Of a stretch of DNA of 64,000 nt, positions 54,735-63,783 are shown piece after piece. Origin of the DNA: G963677445 sp963678275 (lineage in GTDB: Bacteria; Bacteroidota; Ignavibacteria; Ignavibacteriales; Melioribacteraceae); assembly GCA_963678275.1 (NCBI GenBank), contig OY782765.1, positions 930,001 through 994,000 on the forward strand, given 5' to 3'. The stretch's first letter is position 1; the number at the start of each line of letters is the position of its first letter. The translations under genes were made by a program, and so were the position numbers. The notes under the pieces were generated by a model, which was not told the DNA's origin, made no database searches, and saw nothing but the letters and a program-made list of their open reading frames with translations.

Positions 54735-56101
54735 TAAAGGAAGTATTGCAGGTTGATTACGAGCTGCGCGATAATATTTCGGACCTGATTGAGGGAAGCG
54801 CTGATGAAAGCCTGCAACTTATTCTGGCCGATCTGCATCCTGCCGATATCGCCGAGATAATAAATCATCTATCGGTTAATGATGCCCTCTATATCTTTAA
54901 ACTCCTCGATAGTGAAACAGCCGGTGAAGTATTAACTGAAACAGATGAAAATCTCCGTGAAAAAATTCTGGCAAAAGTTGAACCGGAGATCATCACCGAA
55001 ATTGTTGATGAACTTGATACAGATGACGCGACCGATATTGTCAGTGAGCTCCCCTATTCTGTAGCTGAACATGTCCTTAAAAACATCGATAAGGAGGATT
55101 CGCAGGATGTAAGAAAACTGCTTAAATATCCTGAAGATTCCGCCGGTGGTATTATGAACAGCGACTTTGTTTTTGTTTATGATACTGCTACGATAAAGGA
55201 CGCGATTAAAGTGGTAAGACTGAACGCCGATGATTTCGAACAAATATATCACGTTTATGTTCTGAAAACCTCTGGTGAACTTCTCGGTATTGTAGAGCTG
55301 AAATCGCTCCTGATTACTCCCTTAAAACAGAATATTACTTCTATTATGAAGGAAGACCTGATTTATGTCTCTCCCGAGGTGGACCAGGAAGAGGTAGCCA
55401 GCCTGATGGAGAAATATGACCTGGTCGCGCTACCCGTTGTAGACCCGGATAAAGCCATGCTTGGAAGAATTACCATTGATGATATTGTTGATGTAATTCA
55501 TGAAGAGGCATCCGAAGATATGCAGAAAATCGCCGGTCTTTCGGAAGAAGAGGAGACGGGTGATTCGGTCTTCAGAATATCGAGGATAAGGCTTCCCTGG
55601 CTTGTTGTGGCTCTTATTATGGAGCTGGTGGCGGCAGTCTTGCTCTCTTCTTATGAAGAGTATATAAAGGAAGTGGTTATCGCCACCTTTTTTATTCCTG
55701 TTGTTATGGCGATGGGTGGAAGCTCGGGAACCCAGGCCGCGATTGTTATGGTAAGGGCCATTGGAACAGGCGATCTGTGGTTGAGGGATAGTTTCAGAAA
55801 ACTTGGCAAAGAATTTTTTGTAGGGCTGATTAATGGAATCGTTTGCAGTATAATTCTTATGGGCTCAGTGAAAATATTCTTTACTCATGAAGGAGTCACT
55901 TTTTATTTTGCGTTCATTCTTTCCCTTTCACTTCTGACAATAATTTTATTCGCTACCCTGGTTGGAGCCACTATACCTGTTTTTATGAGAAAACTTGGCG
56001 CGGATCCGGCAATTGCCACCGGACCTTTTGTCACTACAGCCAATGATATTCTCGGATTACTCATTTACTTAACTTTCATAACCATGTTCTTTATCACCTG
56101 A
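54707..56101 (+). CDS. mgtE: Magnesium transporter MgtE
   Basis: A 464-residue Mg2+ channel: an acidic N-terminal superhelical domain (LHPADIAEIINHL, VDELDTDDATDIVSELP), a tandem CBS pair (about 135-255; GIVELKSLLITPL, VVDPDKAMLGRITIDDIVDV), and five TM helices with the pore motifs GGSSGTQAAIVMVRAIG and ADPAIATGPFVTTANDILG (the conserved Asp that coordinates Mg2+). The CBS and N domains gate on cytosolic Mg2+. It overlaps rsmA upstream and the PAP2 gene downstream by one base. Confidence 0.97.
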   Translation: MEERKPENIVKEVLQVDYELRDNISDLIEGSADESLQLILADLHPADIAEIINHLSVNDALYIFKLLDSETAGEVLTETDENLREKILAKVEPEIITEIVDELDTDDATDIVSELPYSVAEHVLKNIDKEDSQDVRKLLKYPEDSAGGIMNSDFVFVYDTATIKDAIKVVRLNADDFEQIYHVYVLKTSGELLGIVELKSLLITPLKQNITSIMKEDLIYVSPEVDQEEVASLMEKYDLVALPVVDPDKAMLGRITIDDIVDVIHEEASEDMQKIAGLSEEEETGDSVFRISRIRLPWLVVALIMELVAAVLLSSYEEYIKEVVIATFFIPVVMAMGGSSGTQAAIVMVRAIGTGDLWLRDSFRKLGKEFFVGLINGIVCSIILMGSVKIFFTHEGVTFYFAFILSLSLLTIILFATLVGATIPVFMRKLGADPAIATGPFVTTANDILGLLIYLTFITMFFIT

Positions 56102-57054
56102 TGATTAATCTTAAAAATTTCCTTAAAATTCTGTTTCCGGCAGATAAGCTGGTAATCTGTTTTTCCTTTGTGGTAATTATCATAAGTCTGGTATTCAGCG
56201 CCCGCATAGATTCATGGTTTAGCAATACTATGCTAAGTATCCTTCTGATTATAGCGGCTGTTGTTATTGCCAGGTTCGATTTTAATACATCCTCATTATT
56301 ATCGCGCAGCATTCATTATCTCTACCTGACGGTAGTAGTGCTCGCTGCCTTTAAACTCCTTTATACTATTGTGGACCCGGTGAGAGGTTTGATCGTTGAT
56401 TCTTACCTGATAGAGATCGACAGATTCATCTTTGGAACTGATCCGACTCACCTGCTCTGGAAAATTTCCCACCCTGCCCTTACAGAACTGCTGCAAATTT
56501 CATATTCAACATTTTTCTTTCTTCCAATAATTCTGGGTATCTCGCTAATAAAAAAAGGGAAATTCGAAGAGATAGATTACGGCGCGTTCATAATTCTTTT
56601 TGGTTTCTGGCTCTCTTATATCGGATATTTATTGTTTCCCGCTATCGGACCCAGATTTACCCTCCACTCATTCGAAATGACAAATAGTGAATTGCCGGGA
56701 ATGTTTCTGACCGATTTATTACGCGAGATTATCAACTCGGGGGAATCGATTCCGGCGGGAACCGCAAACCCCGCGCTGGTAGTGCAGAGAGACGCTTTTC
56801 CAAGCGGCCATACTCAGATGACTCTGCTTACTATATATTTATCAGTTAAATTCCGTTCTCCGGTTAAATGGTTTATGATTATTAACGGAACTTTGTTGAT
56901 TTTCGCTACTGTTTACCTAAGATATCATTATGTTGTCGATCTGATCGGCGGCATAATCTTTATGATTATGACATTATATATCGGTAAATACCTGTATCGA
57001 AAATTGTCAGTCAGTCTCAGGCCGCTTCATCCACCCGGTTCACAGAATCGATGA
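56101..57054 (+). CDS. PAP2-superfamily phosphatase (inositolphosphotransferase/Aur1-like)
   Basis: A 317-residue integral membrane protein with about six TM helices. The PAP2 catalytic residues are visible: GPRFTLH (173-179), FPSGHTQ (His227) and YLRYHYVVDLIGG (His266, Asp270). The FPSGHxQ...RYHYxxD pattern is closer to the Aur1/inositolphosphorylceramide synthase-like and lipid phosphatase group than to soluble PAP2 acid phosphatases. It may dephosphorylate or transfer lipid head groups (phosphatidate, undecaprenyl or sphingolipid type). Its 3' end overlaps a convergent gene by 38 bases. Confidence 0.88.
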   Translation: MINLKNFLKILFPADKLVICFSFVVIIISLVFSARIDSWFSNTMLSILLIIAAVVIARFDFNTSSLLSRSIHYLYLTVVVLAAFKLLYTIVDPVRGLIVDSYLIEIDRFIFGTDPTHLLWKISHPALTELLQISYSTFFFLPIILGISLIKKGKFEEIDYGAFIILFGFWLSYIGYLLFPAIGPRFTLHSFEMTNSELPGMFLTDLLREIINSGESIPAGTANPALVVQRDAFPSGHTQMTLLTIYLSVKFRSPVKWFMIINGTLLIFATVYLRYHYVVDLIGGIIFMIMTLYIGKYLYRKLSVSLRPLHPPGSQNR

Positions 57055-57337
57055 TGATTGAGAAATATCTTTCGAGAGTGCAGTTTGCGTTATCCCGAAG
57101 ATAACAATATCCCTCTTCATCCCTGGCCCGGCAATTCTGGCAGATTACTTTTTTCAAACTGTTATAAAGTTCGTCATAGTCATCATTTTTTGTATTATGG
57201 ATTATTTCAACAACCTGGGGAAGAAAAAATTCTATCGCGCAGATTTCTTTGTCCGAAAGTTTACATTCACCATGCTCATCTGAATCCGCGCATATTGAGC
57301 AAACATCCTCTCTGATTGCTTTGAGATATTTATCCAT
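57017..57337 (-). CDS. Small protein with duplicated four-Cys motif
   Basis: A 106-residue acidic protein of unknown function. It contains two copies of C-x2-C-x8-C-x7-C with identical spacing: Cys13/16/25/33 and Cys66/69/78/86, each set embedded in a helix-rich unit about 53 residues long. The periodicity suggests an internal duplication in which every unit binds one metal or one iron-sulphur cluster. It has no signal peptide or TM. Its 3' end overlaps the PAP2 gene on the opposite strand, while its start is divergent from menG by 60 bases. I do not recognise a named family. Confidence 0.85.
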   Translation of the reverse strand: MDKYLKAIREDVCSICADSDEHGECKLSDKEICAIEFFLPQVVEIIHNTKNDDYDELYNSLKKVICQNCRARDEEGYCYLRDNANCTLERYFSIIIDSVNRVDEAA

Positions 57338-57396
57338 ACCTAAACTCCGATTTTTTCTGAGAAAACATACTAATTAAGATAAGATTTATCAAGTTG

Positions 57397-58077
57397 ATGG
57401 ATAAAAAAAGAAGAGTAAAAAGAATATTTGATTCAATTTCAGGGAAATATGATTTTCTAAATCATTTTCTCAGCGCCGGCATCGATTTTTACTGGAGGAA
57501 AAAAGCTCTTGATTATACCGGTATTAATAAAAATGCAGCTCTGCTCGATATTGCCTGCGGCACCGGAGACTTCGCGATTTCAGCCCGTAAGCGGGGAATA
57601 AAAAATATTTACGGCGCAGACCTCTCACTTAATATGCTTCGATTGTTCCAAAAAAAAGCAGGCTGGATTAAAGGAAATAATATTCAGGGGGTCGCTGAAT
57701 TCCTTCCTTTCAAGGACTTTTCTTTCACAAATATTACTGTCGCTTTCGGTGTGCGAAATTTTTATGACATAAGCGAAGGCTTCAGGGAATTTTTCAGAAT
57801 TCTCAACCACGGGGGGAAAGTGACGGTTCTGGAGTTTTCACTTCCTTCAAACTTTCTGGTCCGGTCATTTTACCTGTTCTATTTTAAATTTATTCTTCCC
57901 TTCCTCGGCAAAATTGTTTCTAAAGATAAGGAGGCCTATCAATATCTTCCCGATTCTGTCAGTGAGTTTGATTCTTCTGTTGATATTTCAGCTTTATTAC
58001 TCGAATGTGGATTTAAGAATGTTCAAAGCAAAACTCTGACTTTCGGAATAGTTAAAGTGGTAGTTGCTGAAAAATAA
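57397..58077 (+). CDS. menG: Demethylmenaquinone methyltransferase (UbiE/MenG)
   Basis: A 226-residue SAM methyltransferase with the UbiE/MenG family signatures: KRIFDSISGKYDFLNHFLS near the start, SAM-binding LDIACGTGDFAIS, GVRNF and the C-terminal GxxxV(x)xxK tail (LTFGIVKVVVAEK). It methylates demethylmenaquinone to menaquinone. In this lineage menaquinone is the expected quinone; other men genes are not in the window. The upstream TTG at 57394 is an alternative start, ATG 57397 is preferred. Confidence 0.95.
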   Translation: MDKKRRVKRIFDSISGKYDFLNHFLSAGIDFYWRKKALDYTGINKNAALLDIACGTGDFAISARKRGIKNIYGADLSLNMLRLFQKKAGWIKGNNIQGVAEFLPFKDFSFTNITVAFGVRNFYDISEGFREFFRILNHGGKVTVLEFSLPSNFLVRSFYLFYFKFILPFLGKIVSKDKEAYQYLPDSVSEFDSSVDISALLLECGFKNVQSKTLTFGIVKVVVAEK

Positions 58078-58147
58078 ATTTATGTGAGTTCCGACAAAGG
58101 AGAAATAATAAAAAACAATTCAGCATAAACTCTTGACTAACGCTGAT

Positions 58148-58930
58148 TTACTTTATCTGATATTCAGTTAATATTCTCTGAACTTTCGTCAGAGTATCTG
58201 ATATATTAATATCCCCGCCCCCAAGGAAGCCGACAATCGCGCCATTACCTTTTATCCCTGTGAGGCCGGCTGATTCGGTAAACCAGGCTTCTCCCTCATA
58301 AACTGATGCAGGTGGATCAAAAAGATTATCGACGGCAGGTATTCGCAATGTAAACTGATATTTTATTTTCTCCGAGAGCATATCATTAAAAACTTCACTT
58401 CCTTCATAAAATGCTTTAATATCAATGATGCTATATGAATACCTTATAGAATCCTGTTCAATTACCATATTCAGCTTATATGTAGTCCACGATTTATTGT
58501 CCTGAAAAGGGGTCGACAAAACTATCGCCTCCCTGTCAGCCTCAAAACTAATAATCTCAGTCAACTGCGGAGGAAGCGCTAAAGTAAGGCTGTCGAGTCC
58601 TGTTGTGTCGGCATAAAAATATAGAGCCGCTTCAGTTCTCCTGAAGAGCAATTCGGTTTCTCCGGTCTGATCATTTATTTGTATGCTATAGTTAGTCCCC
58701 CCTACATTTTCTTCACCCGCGAAAACGCTGATTTCTGAAGATACGCTGTCAAATTGCGAGGTTGCAGAATTAAGAGTATCGATTCTGTATTTCAGTAAGG
58801 TTCCCTTCTCACCGGGGTAATAAGCATAGGCATTATCTGATGAAATAGAATCAACCGGATCGACAGAACTATCCTTGCATGATAAAATAAATAACAAAAC
58901 AACCGTGGTAATAACTATATATCTGAGCAT
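58148..58930 (-). CDS. Hypothetical lipoprotein
   Basis: A 260-residue predicted lipoprotein (lipobox ILSC, Cys18) with a beta-rich mature region and no recognisable enzyme motif. Segments of interest are YYPGEKGTLLKY near residue 37 and GEAWFTESAGLTGIKGNG near residue 205, which look like an envelope beta-sandwich fold rather than a catalytic domain. It starts one base after the rdgB stop, so it is cotranscribed with rdgB; no functional link is evident. Confidence 0.8.
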   Translation of the reverse strand: MLRYIVITTVVLLFILSCKDSSVDPVDSISSDNAYAYYPGEKGTLLKYRIDTLNSATSQFDSVSSEISVFAGEENVGGTNYSIQINDQTGETELLFRRTEAALYFYADTTGLDSLTLALPPQLTEIISFEADREAIVLSTPFQDNKSWTTYKLNMVIEQDSIRYSYSIIDIKAFYEGSEVFNDMLSEKIKYQFTLRIPAVDNLFDPPASVYEGEAWFTESAGLTGIKGNGAIVGFLGGGDINISDTLTKVQRILTEYQIK

Positions 58931-58931
58931 A

Positions 58932-59516
58932 CTAAAAACCTGTAATAATTTCTCTTAACTTCCTGAAAGCAATTGATCGGTGACTGATGCTGTTCTTTTC
59001 ACTTAACTCCATTTCCGCCATAGTAATTCCATATCCATCCGGAACAAAGATGGGATCATAACCAAATCCTTTTTCCCCTTTTGATTTTTTTATTATCCTG
59101 CCTGAAACTTCACCTCTCGCGCTGTGTTTTTCAAACCCATTATAAAATACGGCAACACAGACAAATTTAGCTGTGTGAGGTTCAGGCAAATATGAAAGTT
59201 CCTCAATCAGTTTGATGTTATTATCTTCGTACGTGCAGTTTTCCCCGGCATACCTTGCTGAAAATACACCGGGCCTTCCATCAAGCTGATCGACCGCGAG
59301 ACCCGAATCATCAGCCATAACCGGTTTTCCGAAAATATCATAAATCTTTTCCGCTTTAATCCAGGCATTCCCTTCAAAAGTATCCGCGTCTTCAATAATG
59401 TCAGGCATTTTCCCTAAATCAGCGGGGCTGAATATTTTGATATCAGTTTCTCTGAAAATATTCCTTACTTCCTGTAACTTCCCTTTGTTTCCGGTGGCAA
59501 ATATTATTTCCTTCAC
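58932..59516 (-). CDS. rdgB: Non-canonical purine NTP pyrophosphatase
   Basis: A 194-residue RdgB/HAM1 protein: ATGNKGKLQEVRNIF at the start, ADDSGLAVDQLDGRPGVFSA in the middle, GEKGFGYDPIFVPDG and the end HRSIAFRKLREI. It hydrolyses ITP, dITP and XTP to monophosphates to keep inosine and xanthosine out of DNA and RNA. It is the first gene of a two-gene unit with the lipoprotein. Confidence 0.96.
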   Translation of the reverse strand: MKEIIFATGNKGKLQEVRNIFRETDIKIFSPADLGKMPDIIEDADTFEGNAWIKAEKIYDIFGKPVMADDSGLAVDQLDGRPGVFSARYAGENCTYEDNNIKLIEELSYLPEPHTAKFVCVAVFYNGFEKHSARGEVSGRIIKKSKGEKGFGYDPIFVPDGYGITMAEMELSEKNSISHRSIAFRKLREIITGF

Positions 59517-59639
59517 TTTTTATCCCGATTTATTTTCTTTAAAGAAGCAGAGCTGTTGGTTTATCTGAAGTTTTCCTTCTGTTTTATCCCGCTAATTATT
59601 CAATCCGTTAAATTTCGCGCTGGTAATAGCCGGTACAAT

Positions 59640-59990
59640 TTAACCATTTTCCGGCAATAACTCATCCACTTTTTCAAAAGCAAAGCGCAAATGAGGAATA
59701 ACAATTGAGCCGCCGACAATGAGAGATATATTAAAAGCCTCGTATAATTCCTCTCTTGTCGCTCCTTCTTCAATCGCTCTGTCAATATGATAAAATATGC
59801 AGTCATTGCACCTTAGAACCATTGAAGCGGTTAATCCCATTAGTTCTTTCATTTTCGCCGGCAAAGCGCCGTTTATATAAGCTTTATTATCCAGCGCGAA
59901 AAATTTATTAAAATCCCTGAATCCTGAGTTCAGAATTTTTTCATTCATTTCCAAACGGTATGATTTTAGTTCGTCAGCTTTTTTTGCCAT
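59640..59990 (-). CDS. AhpD-like carboxymuconolactone decarboxylase family protein
   Basis: About 116 residues from the ATG at 59990; AAGG within the uvrA stop region serves as the RBS. Redox motif RCNDCIFYHID: Cys61, Cys64 and His68, the AhpD-type peroxidase triad. The fold segments ALPAKMKELMGLTAS and ATREELYEAFNISLIVGG match the CMD family. Probably a thioredoxin-fold-linked peroxidase reducer rather than a decarboxylase. It directly follows uvrA in the same operon. Confidence 0.93.
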   Translation of the reverse strand: MAKKADELKSYRLEMNEKILNSGFRDFNKFFALDNKAYINGALPAKMKELMGLTASMVLRCNDCIFYHIDRAIEEGATREELYEAFNISLIVGGSIVIPHLRFAFEKVDELLPENG

Positions 59991-59998
59991 AAGCAACC

Positions 59999-62827
59999 TT
60001 ATAATTTCAGTTCCTTTTTCAAATAAACCCCTGTGACACTTTTTTCGTTCTCTACGATCTCTTCAGGTGTTCCGCAGGCGACAATCTGTCCCCCGTATTC
60101 ACCTCCCCCGGGGCCGAGATCAATAATATGATCGGCTACTTTTATAACATCCAGATTGTGCTCAACAATTATTACCGTGTTCCCTTTTTCAACAAGTTTA
60201 TCAAGAACATTCAGCAATATATTGACATCCTCGAAATGCAGACCTGTTGTAGGTTCATCAAGAACATATAATGTTTTTCCGGTGCCTATCTTGCTCAGTT
60301 CAGTAGCGAGCTTAACCCTTTGAGCTTCACCCCCCGAGAGAGTTGTCGCCTGCTGCCCGAGCCTTACATAACCCAGGCCGACATCGAATATAGATTGTAA
60401 TTTCCTTTTTATTCTCGGATGTTCATCAAAAAAATCGAGCGCTTCTTCAACTGTCATATCCAGAACATCCGATATCGATTTTTTATTATAGAGAATTTCG
60501 AGCGTTTCCCTGTTATATCTTTTGCCGCGGCACGTTTCACATCCCACATAAACATCGGGCAGAAAATTCATCTCAATTTTTTTTAGTCCGTCGCCGCCGC
60601 AATCCTCACATCTTCCTCCCTTTACATTAAAGCTGAATCTTCCCGGCGCGTATCCCCTCACTTTCGATTCCGGAAGCTGGGCGTAAAGATCCCTGATAAA
60701 TGTAAATAATCCGGTATAGGTCGCCGGATTTGAGCGTGGAGTTCTTCCGATTGGTGATTGATCTATTTCAATAATTTTATCAAGATTTTCCAACCCCTCA
60801 ATTTTTTTAAAAGGAAGCGGCACAACCTTGGAATTATAAATTTTCCGCATCATGATTCTAACAAGGGTTTCATTAATAAGTGAAGATTTTCCGCTTCCGC
60901 TTACCCCGGTGACAGCAATAAGGGAACCAAGGGGAAATTCTACGTCGATATCGCTAAGGTTGTGTCCTTTTACACCAAAAAGTTTTAGAGATTTTCCATT
61001 GCCCTTTCTCCTTTCCTCAGGCACTGTGATGCTTTTTTTATTGCTGATATAGTCGATGGTCAGTGAGTTACAATTGTTGGCGGCTGTAAGAATTTCCGAG
61101 GTTTTTTCAGCTATACACACTTCACCGCCATGTTCACCCGCTCTCGGGCCCAAATCGATCATATAATCGGAATTCTCAATTGTTTCCCTGTCATGTTCCA
61201 CAACAATAACGGTATTTCCCATATCACGGAGATTCTTGAGAGAGTCAATTAGTTTAATATTATCGCTCTGGTGCAATCCTATGCTCGGCTCATCAAGCAC
61301 ATAGAGCACACCCGCAAGCTGCGATCCTATCTGTGTCGCCAGCCTGATTCTTTGTGATTCTCCTCCCGAGAGTGTCCGGGCTGAACGATCAAGAGTAAGA
61401 TAATTCAAACCAACATTCAGGAGAAAATCGAGCCGTGAATTAATTTCTTTGAGAATGGGCCTGGCTATTTCAGCTTCCCTTCCATTCAGCCTGGCCTGTC
61501 CGAAAAATTTCCGCGATCTTTCAATCGAGAGGTTGGAAACCTCACTGATATTCTTATCCAGGAAAGTAATTGAAAGCGATTCCTTTTTTAGCCTTCCCCC
61601 ATTGCATTCCTTGCATGTAATTGAGTTCATGTAGGACTCGGCCCAGTCCCTGATTTTATTCGAAGAGGTGGTTGAATGAAAATGCCTTATGTAATTATAG
61701 AGTCCTGAGAACTTATGCATGTAAGTTACTTTTTCATCTCTGTTGAATTTGTAGATAAAGGGAATTTTTTCCTTGCTGCCTTCAAGTATTATTTTAATCT
61801 GCTCCTCTGAAAGATCGCCTAATTTGTCATCGAAGGAAAAGTTATATTTCGCCGCGATGCTTTCGAGTTGGTTAAAAAACCAGATATTCCTCGGTTTTCC
61901 AATCGGGTCCAGTCCCCCTTCATTAATACTTTTATCATAGTCAGGAATCATCAGGTTAATATCCAGCTCCTTGATAACACCCAGTCCTTCACATTCTTTG
62001 CATAATCCATAAGGTGAATTAAAGGAAAAACTATTTGGAGCAAGCTCCTGGTAACTGATACCGCAATGCAGACACGCAAAATTACGGCTGTAAAAATGCT
62101 CTTTATCCCCTTCCAGAATAAGGATATTGCCATTGCCGTAACTTAGCGCCACCTCAACAGATTCGGAAAGACGTGAACGGCTCTTTTCCGAAGGTTTTAT
62201 CCTGTCAATAATTATTTCGATATTATGGATTTTATAACGATCGGTTTTATAACCATCATAGAGCTCAACTAATTCTCCATCGACCCGGGCCCTTAAAAAT
62301 CCTTCCCGCATATATTCTTCAAAAAGCTCCCTGTAATGTCCCTTTCGTCCTCTTACCACAGGGGCAAGCACAAGAATCTTTTTACCATCGAAACGGCTGA
62401 TTATGCTGTCTATTATCTGGGCTGAAGATTGTTTATCAACCTCCCTGCCGCAATTATAACAGTATGCTTTACCCACTCTGGCATATAACAAACGCATATA
62501 ATCATATATTTCCGTTACTGTTCCGACTGTCGACCTCGGGTTGCCCGAAGTAGATTTCTGTTCTATTGAAATCGCGGGACTAAGCCCCTCAATTAAATCC
62601 ACATCCGGTTTTTCAAGGAGATCAAGAAATTGCCTGGCATATGCTGAAAGAGATTCAATGTATCTTCTCTGTCCTTCCGCGTATATAGTATCAAATGCCA
62701 GGCTCGATTTGCCGGAACCTGAAAGTCCTGTAACAACTACAAATGAATCCCTGGGAATATTAATATCTATATTCTTGAGATTATGTTCACGCGCTCCGCG
62801 TATTATTATTTTGTTTTCGAAATTCAT
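59999..62827 (-). CDS. uvrA: Excinuclease ABC subunit A
   Basis: A 942-residue UvrA. N-terminal Walker A TGLSGSGKSSLAFDTIYAEG, the first zinc module CLHCGISYQELAPNSF...GLCKECEGLG, the signature LSGGESQRIRLATQIGS with VLDEPSIGLH, a second Walker A GVSGSGKSSLI, the insertion CEDCGGDGLKKIEMNFLPDV with CETCRGKRYN, and the second signature LSGGEAQRVKLATELS with VLDEPTTGLH. It recognises bulky lesions and loads UvrB in nucleotide excision repair. Full length. It leads an operon with the AhpD-like gene. Confidence 0.98.
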   Translation of the reverse strand: MNFENKIIIRGAREHNLKNIDINIPRDSFVVVTGLSGSGKSSLAFDTIYAEGQRRYIESLSAYARQFLDLLEKPDVDLIEGLSPAISIEQKSTSGNPRSTVGTVTEIYDYMRLLYARVGKAYCYNCGREVDKQSSAQIIDSIISRFDGKKILVLAPVVRGRKGHYRELFEEYMREGFLRARVDGELVELYDGYKTDRYKIHNIEIIIDRIKPSEKSRSRLSESVEVALSYGNGNILILEGDKEHFYSRNFACLHCGISYQELAPNSFSFNSPYGLCKECEGLGVIKELDINLMIPDYDKSINEGGLDPIGKPRNIWFFNQLESIAAKYNFSFDDKLGDLSEEQIKIILEGSKEKIPFIYKFNRDEKVTYMHKFSGLYNYIRHFHSTTSSNKIRDWAESYMNSITCKECNGGRLKKESLSITFLDKNISEVSNLSIERSRKFFGQARLNGREAEIARPILKEINSRLDFLLNVGLNYLTLDRSARTLSGGESQRIRLATQIGSQLAGVLYVLDEPSIGLHQSDNIKLIDSLKNLRDMGNTVIVVEHDRETIENSDYMIDLGPRAGEHGGEVCIAEKTSEILTAANNCNSLTIDYISNKKSITVPEERRKGNGKSLKLFGVKGHNLSDIDVEFPLGSLIAVTGVSGSGKSSLINETLVRIMMRKIYNSKVVPLPFKKIEGLENLDKIIEIDQSPIGRTPRSNPATYTGLFTFIRDLYAQLPESKVRGYAPGRFSFNVKGGRCEDCGGDGLKKIEMNFLPDVYVGCETCRGKRYNRETLEILYNKKSISDVLDMTVEEALDFFDEHPRIKRKLQSIFDVGLGYVRLGQQATTLSGGEAQRVKLATELSKIGTGKTLYVLDEPTTGLHFEDVNILLNVLDKLVEKGNTVIIVEHNLDVIKVADHIIDLGPGGGEYGGQIVACGTPEEIVENEKSVTGVYLKKELKL

Positions 62828-62908
62828 TTTTATACATTTAAAAAAGTTTAATCCGATATTTTAGCTATAATAGGCTATAAAAGCAATTAATTTTTCAGGT
62901 AATTTTTC

Positions 62909-63532
62909 ATGCATTCACCTTTGGTAATAAAAACAATCCGTCAGCAGGGGGAATTCAAGTTTAAAGAAAAAGGTTCACTTTTTATTTCACAGGTATTTCA
63001 CGTCAGTGATCAGGAGGAAGCCGCGGAACTGCTGAAGTCGATTAAAAAGAAATACTACGACGCCACCCATCACTGCTCAGCCTGGTTTCTTTTCCCCGAT
63101 ATGATTAAATATTCCGATGACGGCGAACCGAACGGCACAGCCGGAATAAGAATTTTAAACGCAATTCAGCATTATGAGCTCACAAATGTGTTTATAGTGG
63201 TCATCCGGTATTACGGAGGAACAAAACTTGGCGTTGGTCCTCTTGGGCGGGCATATTATGAAGCCGCAAAAAATGTGATAGAAAACAGCCCTGTAATCTC
63301 CCTTGAACTTTATTCTGAGTATTCTGTAATATTCGACTATGATTACACCAGTTCGGTTCATCACTTCCTTTCTCAAGCCGGCGCAGATATAAAAGAGAGC
63401 AGATATACTGATAAACCTGAGCTGATTTTTTATATCAAACCGGATAAAATCAAAAATTTCAGGAAAAACCTTAAAGAAATATCGCGCGGCACAATTTCTA
63501 TTAATTGCTTAAATGAAACAGTTTACAGGTAA
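62909..63532 (+). CDS. YigZ/IMPACT family protein (UPF0029)
   Basis: A 207-residue IMPACT-N/YigZ protein. Distinctive stretch DDGEPNGTAGIRIL (about 72-85) and VVIRYYGGTKLGVGPLGRAY (about 105-124), then a ferredoxin-like C-terminal domain. Family members are thought to modulate translation or nutrient stress responses; a precise bacterial role is not established. It lies between uvrA (divergent) and the Rrf2 gene. Confidence 0.95.
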   Translation: MHSPLVIKTIRQQGEFKFKEKGSLFISQVFHVSDQEEAAELLKSIKKKYYDATHHCSAWFLFPDMIKYSDDGEPNGTAGIRILNAIQHYELTNVFIVVIRYYGGTKLGVGPLGRAYYEAAKNVIENSPVISLELYSEYSVIFDYDYTSSVHHFLSQAGADIKESRYTDKPELIFYIKPDKIKNFRKNLKEISRGTISINCLNETVYR

Positions 63533-63685
63533 TTATTATTTCACCGGAAAGTATTTTACAGATATATAGTTTTTTTATCCTGTTTATAGAATTTTATTCT
63601 TTTTTTCTTTGTTTTTAACTTTTTTACGCGGGAAGACTCTCCATTTTAAATAAGATAAAAAAATCGTTAATTATTTTTCAATATC

Positions 63686-63714
63686 TTGACAAAAAGTTCT
63701 GATTTTCCTATTTT
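63686..63714 (+). promoter_or_regulatory. Predicted sigma70-type promoter for rrf2
   Basis: TTGACA (63686-63691), 17-bp spacer, TATTTT (63709-63714), about 70 bases before the start codon. In this phylum the -10 consensus differs, so it is a moderate call. Confidence 0.45.
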
Positions 63715-63733
63715 AATTTTTAATAATATTGCA

Positions 63734-63751
63734 CCTAAATTGTTGTTTAGG
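63734..63751. promoter_or_regulatory. Palindrome in the rrf2 leader
   Basis: CCTAAA-TTGTTG-TTTAGG between the predicted promoter and the start; candidate operator for the Rrf2 protein or a small leader hairpin. Confidence 0.4.
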
Positions 63752-63783
63752 ATTGAAGTTTACTTAATTATGAGGATAAAAGC

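Noticed and set aside
59600..59806. 68-codon minus-strand ORF over the AhpD-like gene
   Set aside because: Out-of-frame shadow of the AhpD-like coding region.
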